From: a virus | IMG/VR virus record: IMGVR_UViG_3300048837_000811 | Span: 1 to 43,212 of that record | Direction: 5' to 3' (one strand) | Length of the DNA stretch: 43,212 nucleotides | Shown: positions 20,133 to 28,764 of the stretch, piece by piece | Numbering within the stretch: position 1 is the stretch's first letter | Layout of the letters: every line of letters starts with the position of its first letter | Notes under the pieces: model-generated | The model's input: only the letters and a program-made list of their open reading frames with translations | What the model was told of the DNA's origin: nothing | Database searches by the model: none | Program-made: the position numbers and the translations under genes

Positions 20133-20597
20133 ATGGCGGTTGGAAAAACCACAAGTCGGTACATGACGATCACGCTGGACGATTCGGCGGGCACGCCGCG
20201 CAACATCACCAACAGCGTGACCAGCATCGGCGGCATTGGCCTGGCGTTTGACCAAGTGGACGTAACCACGCTGGCCGACGCGGTGAAGCAGTATCTGGCG
20301 GGCCGGGGCGACGCGGCCATTTCGCTATCGGGGCAGTTCAACAACACCCCGGTTGCGGCCGCGCCGAATGAGTCCGGCGCCCATCCGGTTCTGTCGAGCC
20401 TGAACGGGGCGAACACGGCGGCGACGCTGACGATTGCCTTTGGCGTGCGGGCGGCACCGACCACCGGCGATCCGAAGTTCAGCGGCGAGTTCACTTGTCT
20501 CAGCTACACGCTGAGCGGTGACTTGCAAAACCTGACCTGGACGGCCGAATTGAAGCCCGCTTTCGGCGCGGCGCAACCGGCCTGGGGCACCGTCTAA
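20133..20597 (+). CDS. major tail tube protein, 154 aa
   Basis: The start chosen is ATG 20133 after GGAG; the 12-codon extension lies within the upstream gene. The beta-sandwich pattern 'GGIGLAFDQVDVTTLADAV', then 'ISLSGQFNNTPVAAAP', 'AHPVLSSLNGANTAATLTIA' and 'FSGEFTCLSYTLSGDLQNL', ending 'WTAELKPAFG', is typical of small siphovirus tube subunits. It is the shorter copy of the tandem pair and sits directly before the tail chaperones, so it is the likelier main tube protein. Confidence 0.8.
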   Translation: MAVGKTTSRYMTITLDDSAGTPRNITNSVTSIGGIGLAFDQVDVTTLADAVKQYLAGRGDAAISLSGQFNNTPVAAAPNESGAHPVLSSLNGANTAATLTIAFGVRAAPTTGDPKFSGEFTCLSYTLSGDLQNLTWTAELKPAFGAAQPAWGTV

Positions 20598-20598
20598 T

Positions 20599-21000
20599 AT
20601 GCCGACTGTCACGCTATCGGCCAAGGCCATCGAACAGATAGCCGAGATAGGCGCGGGGTTCGGCTGGAAGGCACCGGGGCAAATTGTCGAGCGGCTGATT
20701 GCCACGTTCCACCAGTCGTACACCGCCGAGGGGTTGCCGGACGGCTGGGCGCTGAAAGACGACCTGACGCTGGGCGACCTTGAGAAGTATTTCAAGGTCT
20801 ACGAGGCCGAGGGCGACGGCGGGGCTTGGCACCAGCGCGGGCGGGCTATCCGGGCGGCGATTGCCGCCGGGTGGGTCACTGCGCCGGTGGGAGTCACGCC
20901 GGACGCGGTGGCAGAACTAAAGCCGCGTGAGGCCACGCTGCTCAAGAACGCCATCGACGCCTACTACACCCGGCAGACGGTGGCTGACCCAAACTCCTAA
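20599..21000 (+). CDS. tail assembly chaperone, short form (gpG-like), 133 aa
   Basis: Lies between the tube protein and the tape measure, the fixed position of tail assembly chaperones. The protein MPTVTLSAKAIEQIAEIGAG, then 'FKVYEAEGDGGAWHQRGRAI' and 'RAAIAAGWV', is not conserved by eye, as usual for this role. Near its end is the slippery heptamer C CCA AAC (20988-20994) in frame, followed 9 nt later by a hairpin. A -1 shift there joins this frame to the ORF at 21036-21299, giving a G-T fusion of about 233 aa. Confidence 0.85.
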   Translation: MPTVTLSAKAIEQIAEIGAGFGWKAPGQIVERLIATFHQSYTAEGLPDGWALKDDLTLGDLEKYFKVYEAEGDGGAWHQRGRAIRAAIAAGWVTAPVGVTPDAVAELKPREATLLKNAIDAYYTRQTVADPNS

Positions 21001-21031
21001 GGGCCGTCGCCCGGTACGTATCGGGTGACGG
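20988..21031 (+). other. programmed -1 ribosomal frameshift signal
   Basis: Slippery heptamer CCCAAAC at 20988-20994, in the correct phase (GAC CCA AAC). A 9-nt spacer (TCCTAAGGG) includes the zero-frame stop TAA at 20998-21000. The hairpin CCGTCGCCCG/CGGGTGACGG (21004-21013 with 21022-21031, one G-U pair) follows. After the shift the frame reads LLRAVARYVSGDGP and enters MPRSLTN of the next ORF without a stop. This matches the conserved frameshift in the tail chaperones of long-tailed phages. Confidence 0.88.
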
Positions 21032-21035
21032 TCCA

Positions 21036-21299
21036 ATGCCCCGGTCGCTGACGAATGCGATCCGGTTGCGGCGCTACGGGGCGCCGTGGGGAGGCGGGTG
21101 GATGTCCTGGCCGGTGCGGTGGCTGATTGACACCGAGACGGCCGAAGACGCCTACACCGCCTTGACGGAGGTCAACCGGGCCATGACCCGGCTGGAAGGC
21201 GAGCGGCTAGAGGAGTGGCAACGCGACAACGCCAAGATGGTCAAGCGGGCGCTGGAGATAGAGGCATTGCTAGACGAGGGCGACACCGACAATGGCTAA
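21036..21299 (+). CDS. tail assembly chaperone, frameshift extension (gpT-like), 87 aa
   Basis: This ORF is in the -1 frame relative to the upstream chaperone, with 14 open codons before its ATG back to the slippery site. It is therefore most likely made as the C-terminal part of the G-T fusion. 'RLRRYGAPWGGGWMSWPVRW', then 'EDAYTALTEVNRAMTRLEGE': the helical end probably binds the tape measure. Independent start at ATG 21036 is possible but only weakly supported by GGGTGACGG. Its stop overlaps the tape-measure start by 8 nt. Confidence 0.82.
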   Translation: MPRSLTNAIRLRRYGAPWGGGWMSWPVRWLIDTETAEDAYTALTEVNRAMTRLEGERLEEWQRDNAKMVKRALEIEALLDEGDTDNG

Positions 21300-23454
21300 G
21301 CTAATTGACATCATAGTCGCCGGGAAGTACACCGGGCAGGACCAGCTAGGCAAGGCCAAGCGGGACGTTGACGCCCTAGAGGGCGGGACCCAAAAGGCCG
21401 CCGGTGGGTTCCGCGCGGCCGGGGCGATGATGGGCGCGGCCCTTGTCGGTGTCGGTGTCGCCCTGGGCGCGGTCGCAGGCGCGGCAAAGTTGGCATGGGC
21501 CGAACTAGAGCGCGGCGCGCAACTGAGCCGCACGGCTGATCAATTCGACAACCTGGCCCGATCCATCGACAGCACCGCCGAGGCGATGCTGGGCAAGCTG
21601 CGCGAGGCGACGGGCGGCATGATGAGCGACGCCGCGCTGATGGAATCGGCGGCGGGCATTATGTCCCTGGGCCTGGCGAAGACCGAAGACGGCGTGGTCC
21701 GGCTGGCGACGGTTGTCGGTGAGCTGGGCTGGGACATGCAGCAGGTCATCCTGACGATGGCGAACAACTCCAAGATGCGCCTGGACGCGCTGGGGTTGTC
21801 GGTGGAAGACGTAACCGACCGGGCCAAGAAACTGCAAGAAGCCGGAATGAGCATGGATCAGGCGTTTGACCTGGCCGTCATCGAGGCCGGTGAAGCGAAG
21901 ATTAAGCTGGTAGGCAGCGCGGCTGATACCACCGCCGGGCAGATAAAGATGCTCATCACACAGTGGCAGAACGCGCGTGATGAGTTCAGCCGGTCGTTTG
22001 TTGAAGAGCTGGCCGACGACCTGGGGCTGGCGGCTGGCAATGCCGACGCGCTGGGCGAGGGGTTACAAGCGGCGGCGGGGGCGGCGGCTGAGTTTGCCGC
22101 CGGGCCGATTGGGGCAGCCCTTAACCAGATAGCGTCATTCGGCCAACAGTCGCAATTCAACAAGCTGGTTGACCAGTTCCTGGTGCTGGGCGGGTCGATG
22201 TCCGTTGCCAACGACCTGCAAGCCGATATGTTCAAAGCCAGTATGACAGGCTGGTTTGGCGACTTAGAGGCCGAGGCCGAGGTGATAGAGAGAGTAAGCG
22301 GCTACATTGACCACATCCTTGATCGTATAGCCCACGAAAACCCGGAACTCAAGTTCCTTGACATGTCGAAAGTCAAGGAACAGGCCGAATACGTAGCCGC
22401 AGCCTACACCCGCATTGGCGACGCCACGCGGGAAGTCACACAGCAGCTAGACGCCTATTACGTCATCGGCGACCGGGCGGCCAACGTCAACCGTCAGATA
22501 GCCGAGGAAACCGGCTACACGGTCTACGAACTGGCCCAGATGGGCGTAACCGCCGAAGAGGTCGCCAAGCAGCAAGAAGAAGCGGCTGAAAAGCAGCGGC
22601 AAGCGCTGGAAGAACTAACCCAACACTACCGCGACGCAGCCCTGGCGATGTCCGGCGCATTTAGCGCGGCGCTCCAGGACGGCGGTATGCCCGACTTCGG
22701 CAACGCCGACGCGATGAGGGACGCGGCGTTCGGTATGGCTGAGGCGTTCGGCTTGACTGCGCCGGTGCTGGCCGACATCGGCGTCCAGATGGGCGTTATC
22801 GACGAAAAGACGGCCGAAGCTGCGGGCAAGGCGGCGCTATTCCAGGGCGCCATGCAGGTGCTACTGGGCCAGTTGGCAAGCGGCGCGATTGACCCGACGC
22901 AGTTCACGACGGCGGTCGATGAGCTAATCACCAATCTGGAAAATAACACGGTTGTCGAGCTGCAAGTGGACCTGAAAGCACGGCAAGAGAGCATCGACGA
23001 CATCCGCAATATGGACTGGCTGCCTGACGCGGCGCAAGAGGGGCTGATCAAAAACGCCGGTCTGGAGATCACCGTAGCCGATGAGGCGCTACGGGAAGCC
23101 CTGGACCTGATTGACGGCGTGCCCGACAACGACGAGAAGATCGTCACCTTCACCCCGGAAGCCGAAGAGGTGTTTGATGTCATCGACGAGATCACCGTAG
23201 CTATCCCGGAGATACCGGGCACGGTGACGTTCGTGCCGGAAGCCTATCAGGTAGACCAGAAGATCAATGACCTGAACCGCACCCGCGTGACCATCTATGT
23301 GGACTACGTGCCGACCGGCGCGCCAACCGGGGCACCAGCGGGAGGCGGCGGTGGTGGCGCGCCGACATCGACACCGCGCGGCGGCGGCGGCAAGGGCACG
23401 TCATCGGTGGCCGAACTCATCCGCGAGATTCAGCGGGAAGGGGTGGCGTGGTAA
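21292..23454 (+). CDS. tail tape measure protein, 720 aa
   Basis: It opens MAKLIDIIVAGKYTGQDQLG, then 'KAKRDVDALEGGTQKAAGG', with a hydrophobic segment at about 40-65 (GAMMGAALVGVGVALGAVAG). Long Ala-rich helical stretches follow ('QAAAGAAAEFAAGPIGAAL'), a coiled coil ('AEEVAKQQEEAAEKQRQALE'), and a Gly/Pro-rich tail ('PTGAPAGGGGGGAPTSTPRG'). Length and position are standard for a tape measure. At about 0.15 nm per residue it predicts a tail near 110 nm. The end overlaps no gene; the next ATG follows at once. Confidence 0.93.
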   Translation: MAKLIDIIVAGKYTGQDQLGKAKRDVDALEGGTQKAAGGFRAAGAMMGAALVGVGVALGAVAGAAKLAWAELERGAQLSRTADQFDNLARSIDSTAEAMLGKLREATGGMMSDAALMESAAGIMSLGLAKTEDGVVRLATVVGELGWDMQQVILTMANNSKMRLDALGLSVEDVTDRAKKLQEAGMSMDQAFDLAVIEAGEAKIKLVGSAADTTAGQIKMLITQWQNARDEFSRSFVEELADDLGLAAGNADALGEGLQAAAGAAAEFAAGPIGAALNQIASFGQQSQFNKLVDQFLVLGGSMSVANDLQADMFKASMTGWFGDLEAEAEVIERVSGYIDHILDRIAHENPELKFLDMSKVKEQAEYVAAAYTRIGDATREVTQQLDAYYVIGDRAANVNRQIAEETGYTVYELAQMGVTAEEVAKQQEEAAEKQRQALEELTQHYRDAALAMSGAFSAALQDGGMPDFGNADAMRDAAFGMAEAFGLTAPVLADIGVQMGVIDEKTAEAAGKAALFQGAMQVLLGQLASGAIDPTQFTTAVDELITNLENNTVVELQVDLKARQESIDDIRNMDWLPDAAQEGLIKNAGLEITVADEALREALDLIDGVPDNDEKIVTFTPEAEEVFDVIDEITVAIPEIPGTVTFVPEAYQVDQKINDLNRTRVTIYVDYVPTGAPTGAPAGGGGGGAPTSTPRGGGGKGTSSVAELIREIQREGVAW

Positions 23455-23895
23455 ATGGCCTACTATGACATCACCGCATTTGCCGGGACGACCATCGTCT
23501 CGGAGACGGTCAAGCAGGTGGCGATGACCGACACGAAGGAGGCCATCTCGCGCATTGTGCGGCTGGAGAACGGCGCCAAGTTTGACGCGGACGGCACAGC
23601 CGACGCCGATCTGGTGCTGGGGCAAGTCACGGCCCGCTATCAGATTGTGCCCGCCGGGAACGGCATGATTCTACTCGATACCGCCGTGGCGTCGTTGGCC
23701 GGGCTGCTGGGCAAGCGCGGCACGTTGACCGGCAAGCAGTACGGGCCGAGCAGCACAACCACGCGCACATGCACGGCGCGGTGTCTTTCGGCCATTAGTG
23801 AAGAGGTCATGCTCACCGACCCGCCGCTATCAGGCAGCCGCCGCCAACGGGTGATGTTTACGATGGTCTGGGAAAAGCTAACGGAGTGGGCATAG
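23455..23895 (+). CDS. minor tail protein (distal-tail position), 146 aa
   Basis: The first gene after the tape measure, where distal tail (Dit-like) or similar proteins are encoded. The N-terminus 'YYDITAFAGTTIVSETVKQV' and 'SRIVRLENGAKFDADGTADA' are followed by 'VLGQVTARYQIVPAGNGM'. The C-terminus 'RQRVMFTMVWEKLTEWA' looks like a beta-sandwich end. It is short for a full Dit and could be the core ring alone. There is no firm family match. Confidence 0.65.
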   Translation: MAYYDITAFAGTTIVSETVKQVAMTDTKEAISRIVRLENGAKFDADGTADADLVLGQVTARYQIVPAGNGMILLDTAVASLAGLLGKRGTLTGKQYGPSSTTTRTCTARCLSAISEEVMLTDPPLSGSRRQRVMFTMVWEKLTEWA

Positions 23896-23896
23896 C

Positions 23897-26800
23897 ATGG
23901 GACGCTTTGGGCCGGTCACTTACAAATTCTACGCGCCGGGCAACCTGAGCACACCGCTCAATGTCGGCGGGGTGACGACCAAGACGCCGGTGGACGGGGC
24001 CGCGTCAGAGTTCTACTCGGCCGAGGGGCGCGGCTCGGTGACGTTCGTCAACGACACGGCGCTCAACACCCTGGCCGCCGTGGGCAATATCGCCTATGCC
24101 ACCTACACCGATGCCGTGCGGGATGACTTGCCCAGCGGCATGGTCTTTGCCGAGCCGTTCGTCATCCGTTCGCGCCGGACCATCCCCGGCACGGATCTCA
24201 TTGTCATCGAAGGGCCGGACCTGTTGACCGACCTGAAGCGGTTCACCATCTACCGGCCGCTGGGGTTGGAGACCGTCGTCAACACGACGCTCACGGCCGC
24301 CGTGCGGGCGCCGTTCAATACCACCCTGCTCTATGGCGCGCCGCGCAATAACAAGAGCATGTCGCCCACGGCCAGCGACGTAGAAGACGCCGGGCGGGAA
24401 GTGCGCGTAACACTGGACAACGGCAACACGTTTGTCAGCACCATCCTGGAGCGGCTGTACTGGAATAGCCGTTGGTACTATGACTTGCGCGACCGCTACC
24501 CATCCAACGCGGCGGCGGGCAACGCGGTGCAGGTACGCGACCGGCGCATTCAGGTGGCGCAATCGGCGTCATTTGCCGAGGGCGTGGAAGTGCATCTAAC
24601 CACGACCAACGGCACGTTCATCACCCTGGTCGATGAGGCGCCGGACGGCGACATTGTGACGTTGCGCGACGGCATACCCTACAGCGCCGTCAACGGGGCG
24701 GCGGTCACAAGCAAGGACTACTCGCAGAAGGCGACTAACGACGTGACCCAGGTCATGGGCTACGCCGCCGGATGGTCTACGGAATTCGAGACCGGCAACG
24801 GCACGGCGGCGGGCACGCGCTACGGTGGCGGCGGCGATACGGTCTATGACATCTTGCGGACGATCAGCGACGAAACGGGCGAGTACTTCCGCATCAAGTC
24901 GGCTGAGGCGTCACCCGCCGGGCCGAAGCGGACGGTGCGCTGGAATCGGTCATACGTTGGCGCGGGCGTGGGCGTGGCCGGGATCGTGCGGCTGGTGGAA
25001 CCGGCGCAAGGGGCGATGGCGACAGATTCAGCGGCCAAGAACCGGGCTATTTTGCTAAGCCGCCCGGAACACGAGGGCCAGTATGACCCGGTAACGCAGG
25101 TTATCCCGGTTCCGTCTGACCCGCGCATCACCCTGTTCGGATGCAGTGCGACGGCACTCGCGGCGGCAACGGCGGCGGGCTTCTCGGTCGTCACGACCGG
25201 GCTGGGGCTGTACGCGCCGCCCTACGTGGTCAACAACAGCTTGCAAGCATCGCTGGGCACCAGCCAGCGGCGGGTGACGTTCTCCGAGGTGACGGTAGAG
25301 GGCGATAACGCGGTTAGTTTGACCGAGGCCGCCGACAAGATGCTGAAACTGAGCATTGACTACCTAAAGTCGCACGTCACCACGGCCAAGAGCATCCGCG
25401 TTAGTTGTGTATCGCCCATCGGTATCCGGCCCGGCGACTTGGTAGAGCTGTACTACGTGCCGCCGACAGGGGAGTACACGCTGGACTACACCGGCGGCAA
25501 CGCCCTGGTCGTTATGGAAGTCACGCGCCGGGTTAGCAACAACGGCGAACTGGCGGGCGTGGTCATCACCGACTTGGTGCTGTCGCCGTCGCCGCAACCG
25601 CACGCGACGGGCGGGCAGGAGATCGGGCGACGGCTGAAAGCGGTCGAGCGGGCCATGGTCCAGATCGGCACGCCGCGTCCGGCCATGACTGCCGTTTCGG
25701 TCGGCACCGGAGGCGGCACCGGCGGGGGCACCCCGCCCCCGGCGGGAACCTACCTACCCCTCACCGGCGGCACCATGACCGGCAACATCGGCATGGGGGC
25801 GGGCCTAACGGTGGACGGGGTAGACGTGAGCGCCCATGCCGCTGACCCGGCGGCCCACCACGCGCCGGTGACGGTGACGGCGCCGGTTTCGCTGACGGGC
25901 CAGCTTGTCGGGTTGAATTTGCACAGTGACGCGGGGCTGGCGGTGGTGTCTAACACATTGCGCGTCAATCTGGACCCGGCCAACAGCGGGCTGACGCTGG
26001 GCAGCAACACGCTGAAGCTGGGGACGCCGACAAGCGTTAGCCAGACATCTACTAACAGCGTGGCGGGTAACGGGCACAGCCACGCGGTGACGTGGACGGA
26101 TGAGGCGGTGGTCAATTACAACCAGCTTATCGGCGTGGGGGCGGCGGGGCAGTTGTCGGTGAGGAAGCTGGCGGTGGGTGACGCCAAGGCCAGTTTGAGC
26201 AACACGACGCTGAAGACGCTGAATCAGGCGGCGACGGATGTCGGGTTGAAGGTGCAAGCGCATAGCAGCCAGAGCGCGAATCTGGTGGAGTTCAGCAGCT
26301 ACGGCGGGTCGCCTTATCTGAAGGTGACGGCGGTCGGCAATATCGAGTCCGGGGCGGTGGGGTTTGTATCGGGGCTGACCGGCTGGCAGATCGCCAAGAA
26401 CGGCGACGCCGAGTTCAACAACATCACGGCGCGGGGGGAGTTCCATGCGTCGGTGTTTGTGGCTGATGAGATGCACGCCACGGGGGGCACGCTGGCGCTA
26501 CACACGGCGACCAAAGTCGTCGCGCCGGTGGGGGCCAACGATAACAAGCTACCGGCGACGACGAACAGCACCTTCACGCTGAACGTTCAGGCGGCTGAGG
26601 TTGACCCCGGCTTGAACTACTTTGCGGTGAACGATGTCATCCGTTGCAAGTTTCTGCGGGTGAACATCGGCGGGGCTGTGATCGGGCTACGCAACATCTT
26701 TTTGCAAGTGACCAACGCGGGCACGCTGACCGAGCGCAATATCCCGGCGGGGCAGTACGGCTACTATGCCCTGACTGTGCGCTGGCTGGGCGGGGGCGAG

Positions 26801-28603
26801 GCGACGACGGTCATCCCGACCGGCACGGCGGTCGTGAAGTGGGCGCGGGCAAATGACGCCGGATTTACGGGTGGGATGCGCCTGACAGCCGACCTGCCCA
26901 ACTCGCCGTATATTGACATCTACACGATTGACGCCACGCGAACGCAGGCGCAGTGGATTGCGGCGTCACCGAGCGACAGCACGTTCCTGACGCCCCGCGT
27001 GCGGGTTGGCAATCTGGCGGGGGTGCTGGGGCTGAGCACGCAGTGGGGCATTGCGGCGGGGACGGACCTGAGCGATACGTCCACGGCGGCGCGGTATTTT
27101 GTGGCGAGTGACCAGCAGATACGGCTACACAACATCGACCTGGACATCTATAACGGCGCGTCGCAGACGGTGGACCTGAACAGCAACGGCAACCTCAAGC
27201 TGGGGACGAACGTCAGCAGCGGGGCGACGACGACGCTGGAATTTGTATCGTCCACGGGCACGTTGCGGGTGGGGCCGAGCAGCGGGCCGAGCGTGTACTG
27301 GAGCGGCTCCAATCTGACGGTGCGGAACAGTAGCAACAGCCCGGTGATCACGCTGGACAGCAGCGGCAACGCGCAGTTCACCGGCGTGCTGGGCATCGGC
27401 AGCGGCGGGGAGTTGCGGCTGGGCACAGGGAACTTCATCCCGTCGCCGCCTTTCACCGGGGTCAGGATTTGGGAGGACAGCGGCATTGGGCGGTTTGCCA
27501 CGTACAACAGCGGCACGGCGCAGGTGTATACGGACACGACGGGGCGGCTGTTGGCGGGTGGGGGCAACTTCCAGCTTGACGCGAACGGGGCGCGCATTCT
27601 GACGGCTTCGGCCTTTTCCAGCTCATCGCAGGAAATACGCTTTGTCAACGCATCGGGCTACAACGTAGCCAGTATCGACGCGAAGTACTCGGCCAGCACG
27701 CCGGAGTACGCGCACCTGAAATTGTCGCTTAACGAGGCATGGGTGAGCACGACCGAACGGGCCACGCTGGAAATGCAGACTTACCGCTATGCAGGCAACA
27801 CGGAAAAGCGTCTGCTATTGCAGAATGGCAGCACCTATGTTCGGCTAAATGACTCGATAGCCTATGGCACAAATATCCGGCTGGGCGGCGGCGATGTATG
27901 GGTAGAAAACGGCGATCTGCGCGTAAATGACGGTATCAGTGCCGGCGCATACTTTGCACCAGACCAGGGGCAGTTTGTCTCCGACCTGAACGGCAATGAC
28001 TGGAACGCCATCGTTTTGCTGTCAACCCTAGACGTGGCCCATGGCATGACCAGCATCGTCAACACGGCTACCTACGGCACGCTGGGCAAGGCCATCGACG
28101 TGAACGGCGGCGTGGACCTGAGCGGATTCACCGAGGACAACATTGGCATGTTGTTGCGGGGCCACGTGACCAACGGCGACACGACAACGGCAAACACATC
28201 GCGGGCGGCGGTCATGGTGGTGGCCGCCAAGAAGTCCGGCACGGGTGTAGGAGATATGGCGGCGGGCGACAACCTGTTCGCCATCCGCAACAACGGCACG
28301 ACGCGGTTTATCGTCAAGGGCAACGGCAACTTCCACTACGACGGGACCGGCGCGGCCTACGACGACTACGACGACATCAAGCTGCTGCGGGCCGCGGACC
28401 TGAGTTTGGCGGGGCGGCTGGACCGGCAGTGGGAGCAGTGGCTGGGCTACAACCGGGCCGCCGTGGAGGGCGCGGGGATTGTGACTTATGACGATGATGG
28501 CGGCCACATGGTCAACGGGGCGCGGCTGGACCGGCTGCTGGCAGGCACCCTGTGGCAGTTACACGAGAGATTAGCACGACTAGAGGAGCAAGTAGCATCA
28601 TGA
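23897..28603 (+). CDS. tail hub/fibre protein, 1568 aa
   Basis: The N-terminal 500 or so residues (start MGRFGPVTYKFYAPGNLSTP; 'MVFAEPFVIRSRRTIPGTDL') look like the siphovirus hub family that includes Gp37-type minor structural proteins. After a Gly-rich hinge ('GTGGGTGGGTPPPAGTYLPL') come fibre modules: 'TGGTMTGNIGMGAGLTVDGV', 'AADPAAHHAPVTV', 'LGSNTLKLGTP'. Many beta-helical fibre segments follow. The C-terminus 'DDIKLLRAADLSLAGRLDRQ' and 'LHERLARLEEQVAS' form a coiled-coil trimerisation end. It attaches to the tail tip and probably recognises the host. Confidence 0.85.
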   Translation: MGRFGPVTYKFYAPGNLSTPLNVGGVTTKTPVDGAASEFYSAEGRGSVTFVNDTALNTLAAVGNIAYATYTDAVRDDLPSGMVFAEPFVIRSRRTIPGTDLIVIEGPDLLTDLKRFTIYRPLGLETVVNTTLTAAVRAPFNTTLLYGAPRNNKSMSPTASDVEDAGREVRVTLDNGNTFVSTILERLYWNSRWYYDLRDRYPSNAAAGNAVQVRDRRIQVAQSASFAEGVEVHLTTTNGTFITLVDEAPDGDIVTLRDGIPYSAVNGAAVTSKDYSQKATNDVTQVMGYAAGWSTEFETGNGTAAGTRYGGGGDTVYDILRTISDETGEYFRIKSAEASPAGPKRTVRWNRSYVGAGVGVAGIVRLVEPAQGAMATDSAAKNRAILLSRPEHEGQYDPVTQVIPVPSDPRITLFGCSATALAAATAAGFSVVTTGLGLYAPPYVVNNSLQASLGTSQRRVTFSEVTVEGDNAVSLTEAADKMLKLSIDYLKSHVTTAKSIRVSCVSPIGIRPGDLVELYYVPPTGEYTLDYTGGNALVVMEVTRRVSNNGELAGVVITDLVLSPSPQPHATGGQEIGRRLKAVERAMVQIGTPRPAMTAVSVGTGGGTGGGTPPPAGTYLPLTGGTMTGNIGMGAGLTVDGVDVSAHAADPAAHHAPVTVTAPVSLTGQLVGLNLHSDAGLAVVSNTLRVNLDPANSGLTLGSNTLKLGTPTSVSQTSTNSVAGNGHSHAVTWTDEAVVNYNQLIGVGAAGQLSVRKLAVGDAKASLSNTTLKTLNQAATDVGLKVQAHSSQSANLVEFSSYGGSPYLKVTAVGNIESGAVGFVSGLTGWQIAKNGDAEFNNITARGEFHASVFVADEMHATGGTLALHTATKVVAPVGANDNKLPATTNSTFTLNVQAAEVDPGLNYFAVNDVIRCKFLRVNIGGAVIGLRNIFLQVTNAGTLTERNIPAGQYGYYALTVRWLGGGEATTVIPTGTAVVKWARANDAGFTGGMRLTADLPNSPYIDIYTIDATRTQAQWIAASPSDSTFLTPRVRVGNLAGVLGLSTQWGIAAGTDLSDTSTAARYFVASDQQIRLHNIDLDIYNGASQTVDLNSNGNLKLGTNVSSGATTTLEFVSSTGTLRVGPSSGPSVYWSGSNLTVRNSSNSPVITLDSSGNAQFTGVLGIGSGGELRLGTGNFIPSPPFTGVRIWEDSGIGRFATYNSGTAQVYTDTTGRLLAGGGNFQLDANGARILTASAFSSSSQEIRFVNASGYNVASIDAKYSASTPEYAHLKLSLNEAWVSTTERATLEMQTYRYAGNTEKRLLLQNGSTYVRLNDSIAYGTNIRLGGGDVWVENGDLRVNDGISAGAYFAPDQGQFVSDLNGNDWNAIVLLSTLDVAHGMTSIVNTATYGTLGKAIDVNGGVDLSGFTEDNIGMLLRGHVTNGDTTTANTSRAAVMVVAAKKSGTGVGDMAAGDNLFAIRNNGTTRFIVKGNGNFHYDGTGAAYDDYDDIKLLRAADLSLAGRLDRQWEQWLGYNRAAVEGAGIVTYDDDGGHMVNGARLDRLLAGTLWQLHERLARLEEQVAS

Positions 28604-28764
28604 CGATTGACCAGTTAAAGGACAAGTTGGCTGAGGCCATTCGCAACCGTGACGCGTTTGTGGAGCAGGTCAACCGGCAGTTAGCGGCGGAAAACGGCGC
28701 GATTGCCATGCTGGAGCAGTTGATTGCCGACATGGAGGCAACTGACGAAGGGGACGGGGAATGA
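28600..28764 (+). CDS. small coiled-coil protein, 54 aa
   Basis: The start is ATG 28600, overlapping the stop of the tail fibre (ATGA). MTIDQLKDKLAEAIRNRDAF, then 'VEQVNRQLAAENGAIAMLEQ': an almost complete amphipathic helix with an acidic end (DEGDGE). Similar tiny genes lie between fibre genes and may assist trimerisation. No domain is recognised. Confidence 0.65.
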   Translation: MTIDQLKDKLAEAIRNRDAFVEQVNRQLAAENGAIAMLEQLIADMEATDEGDGE

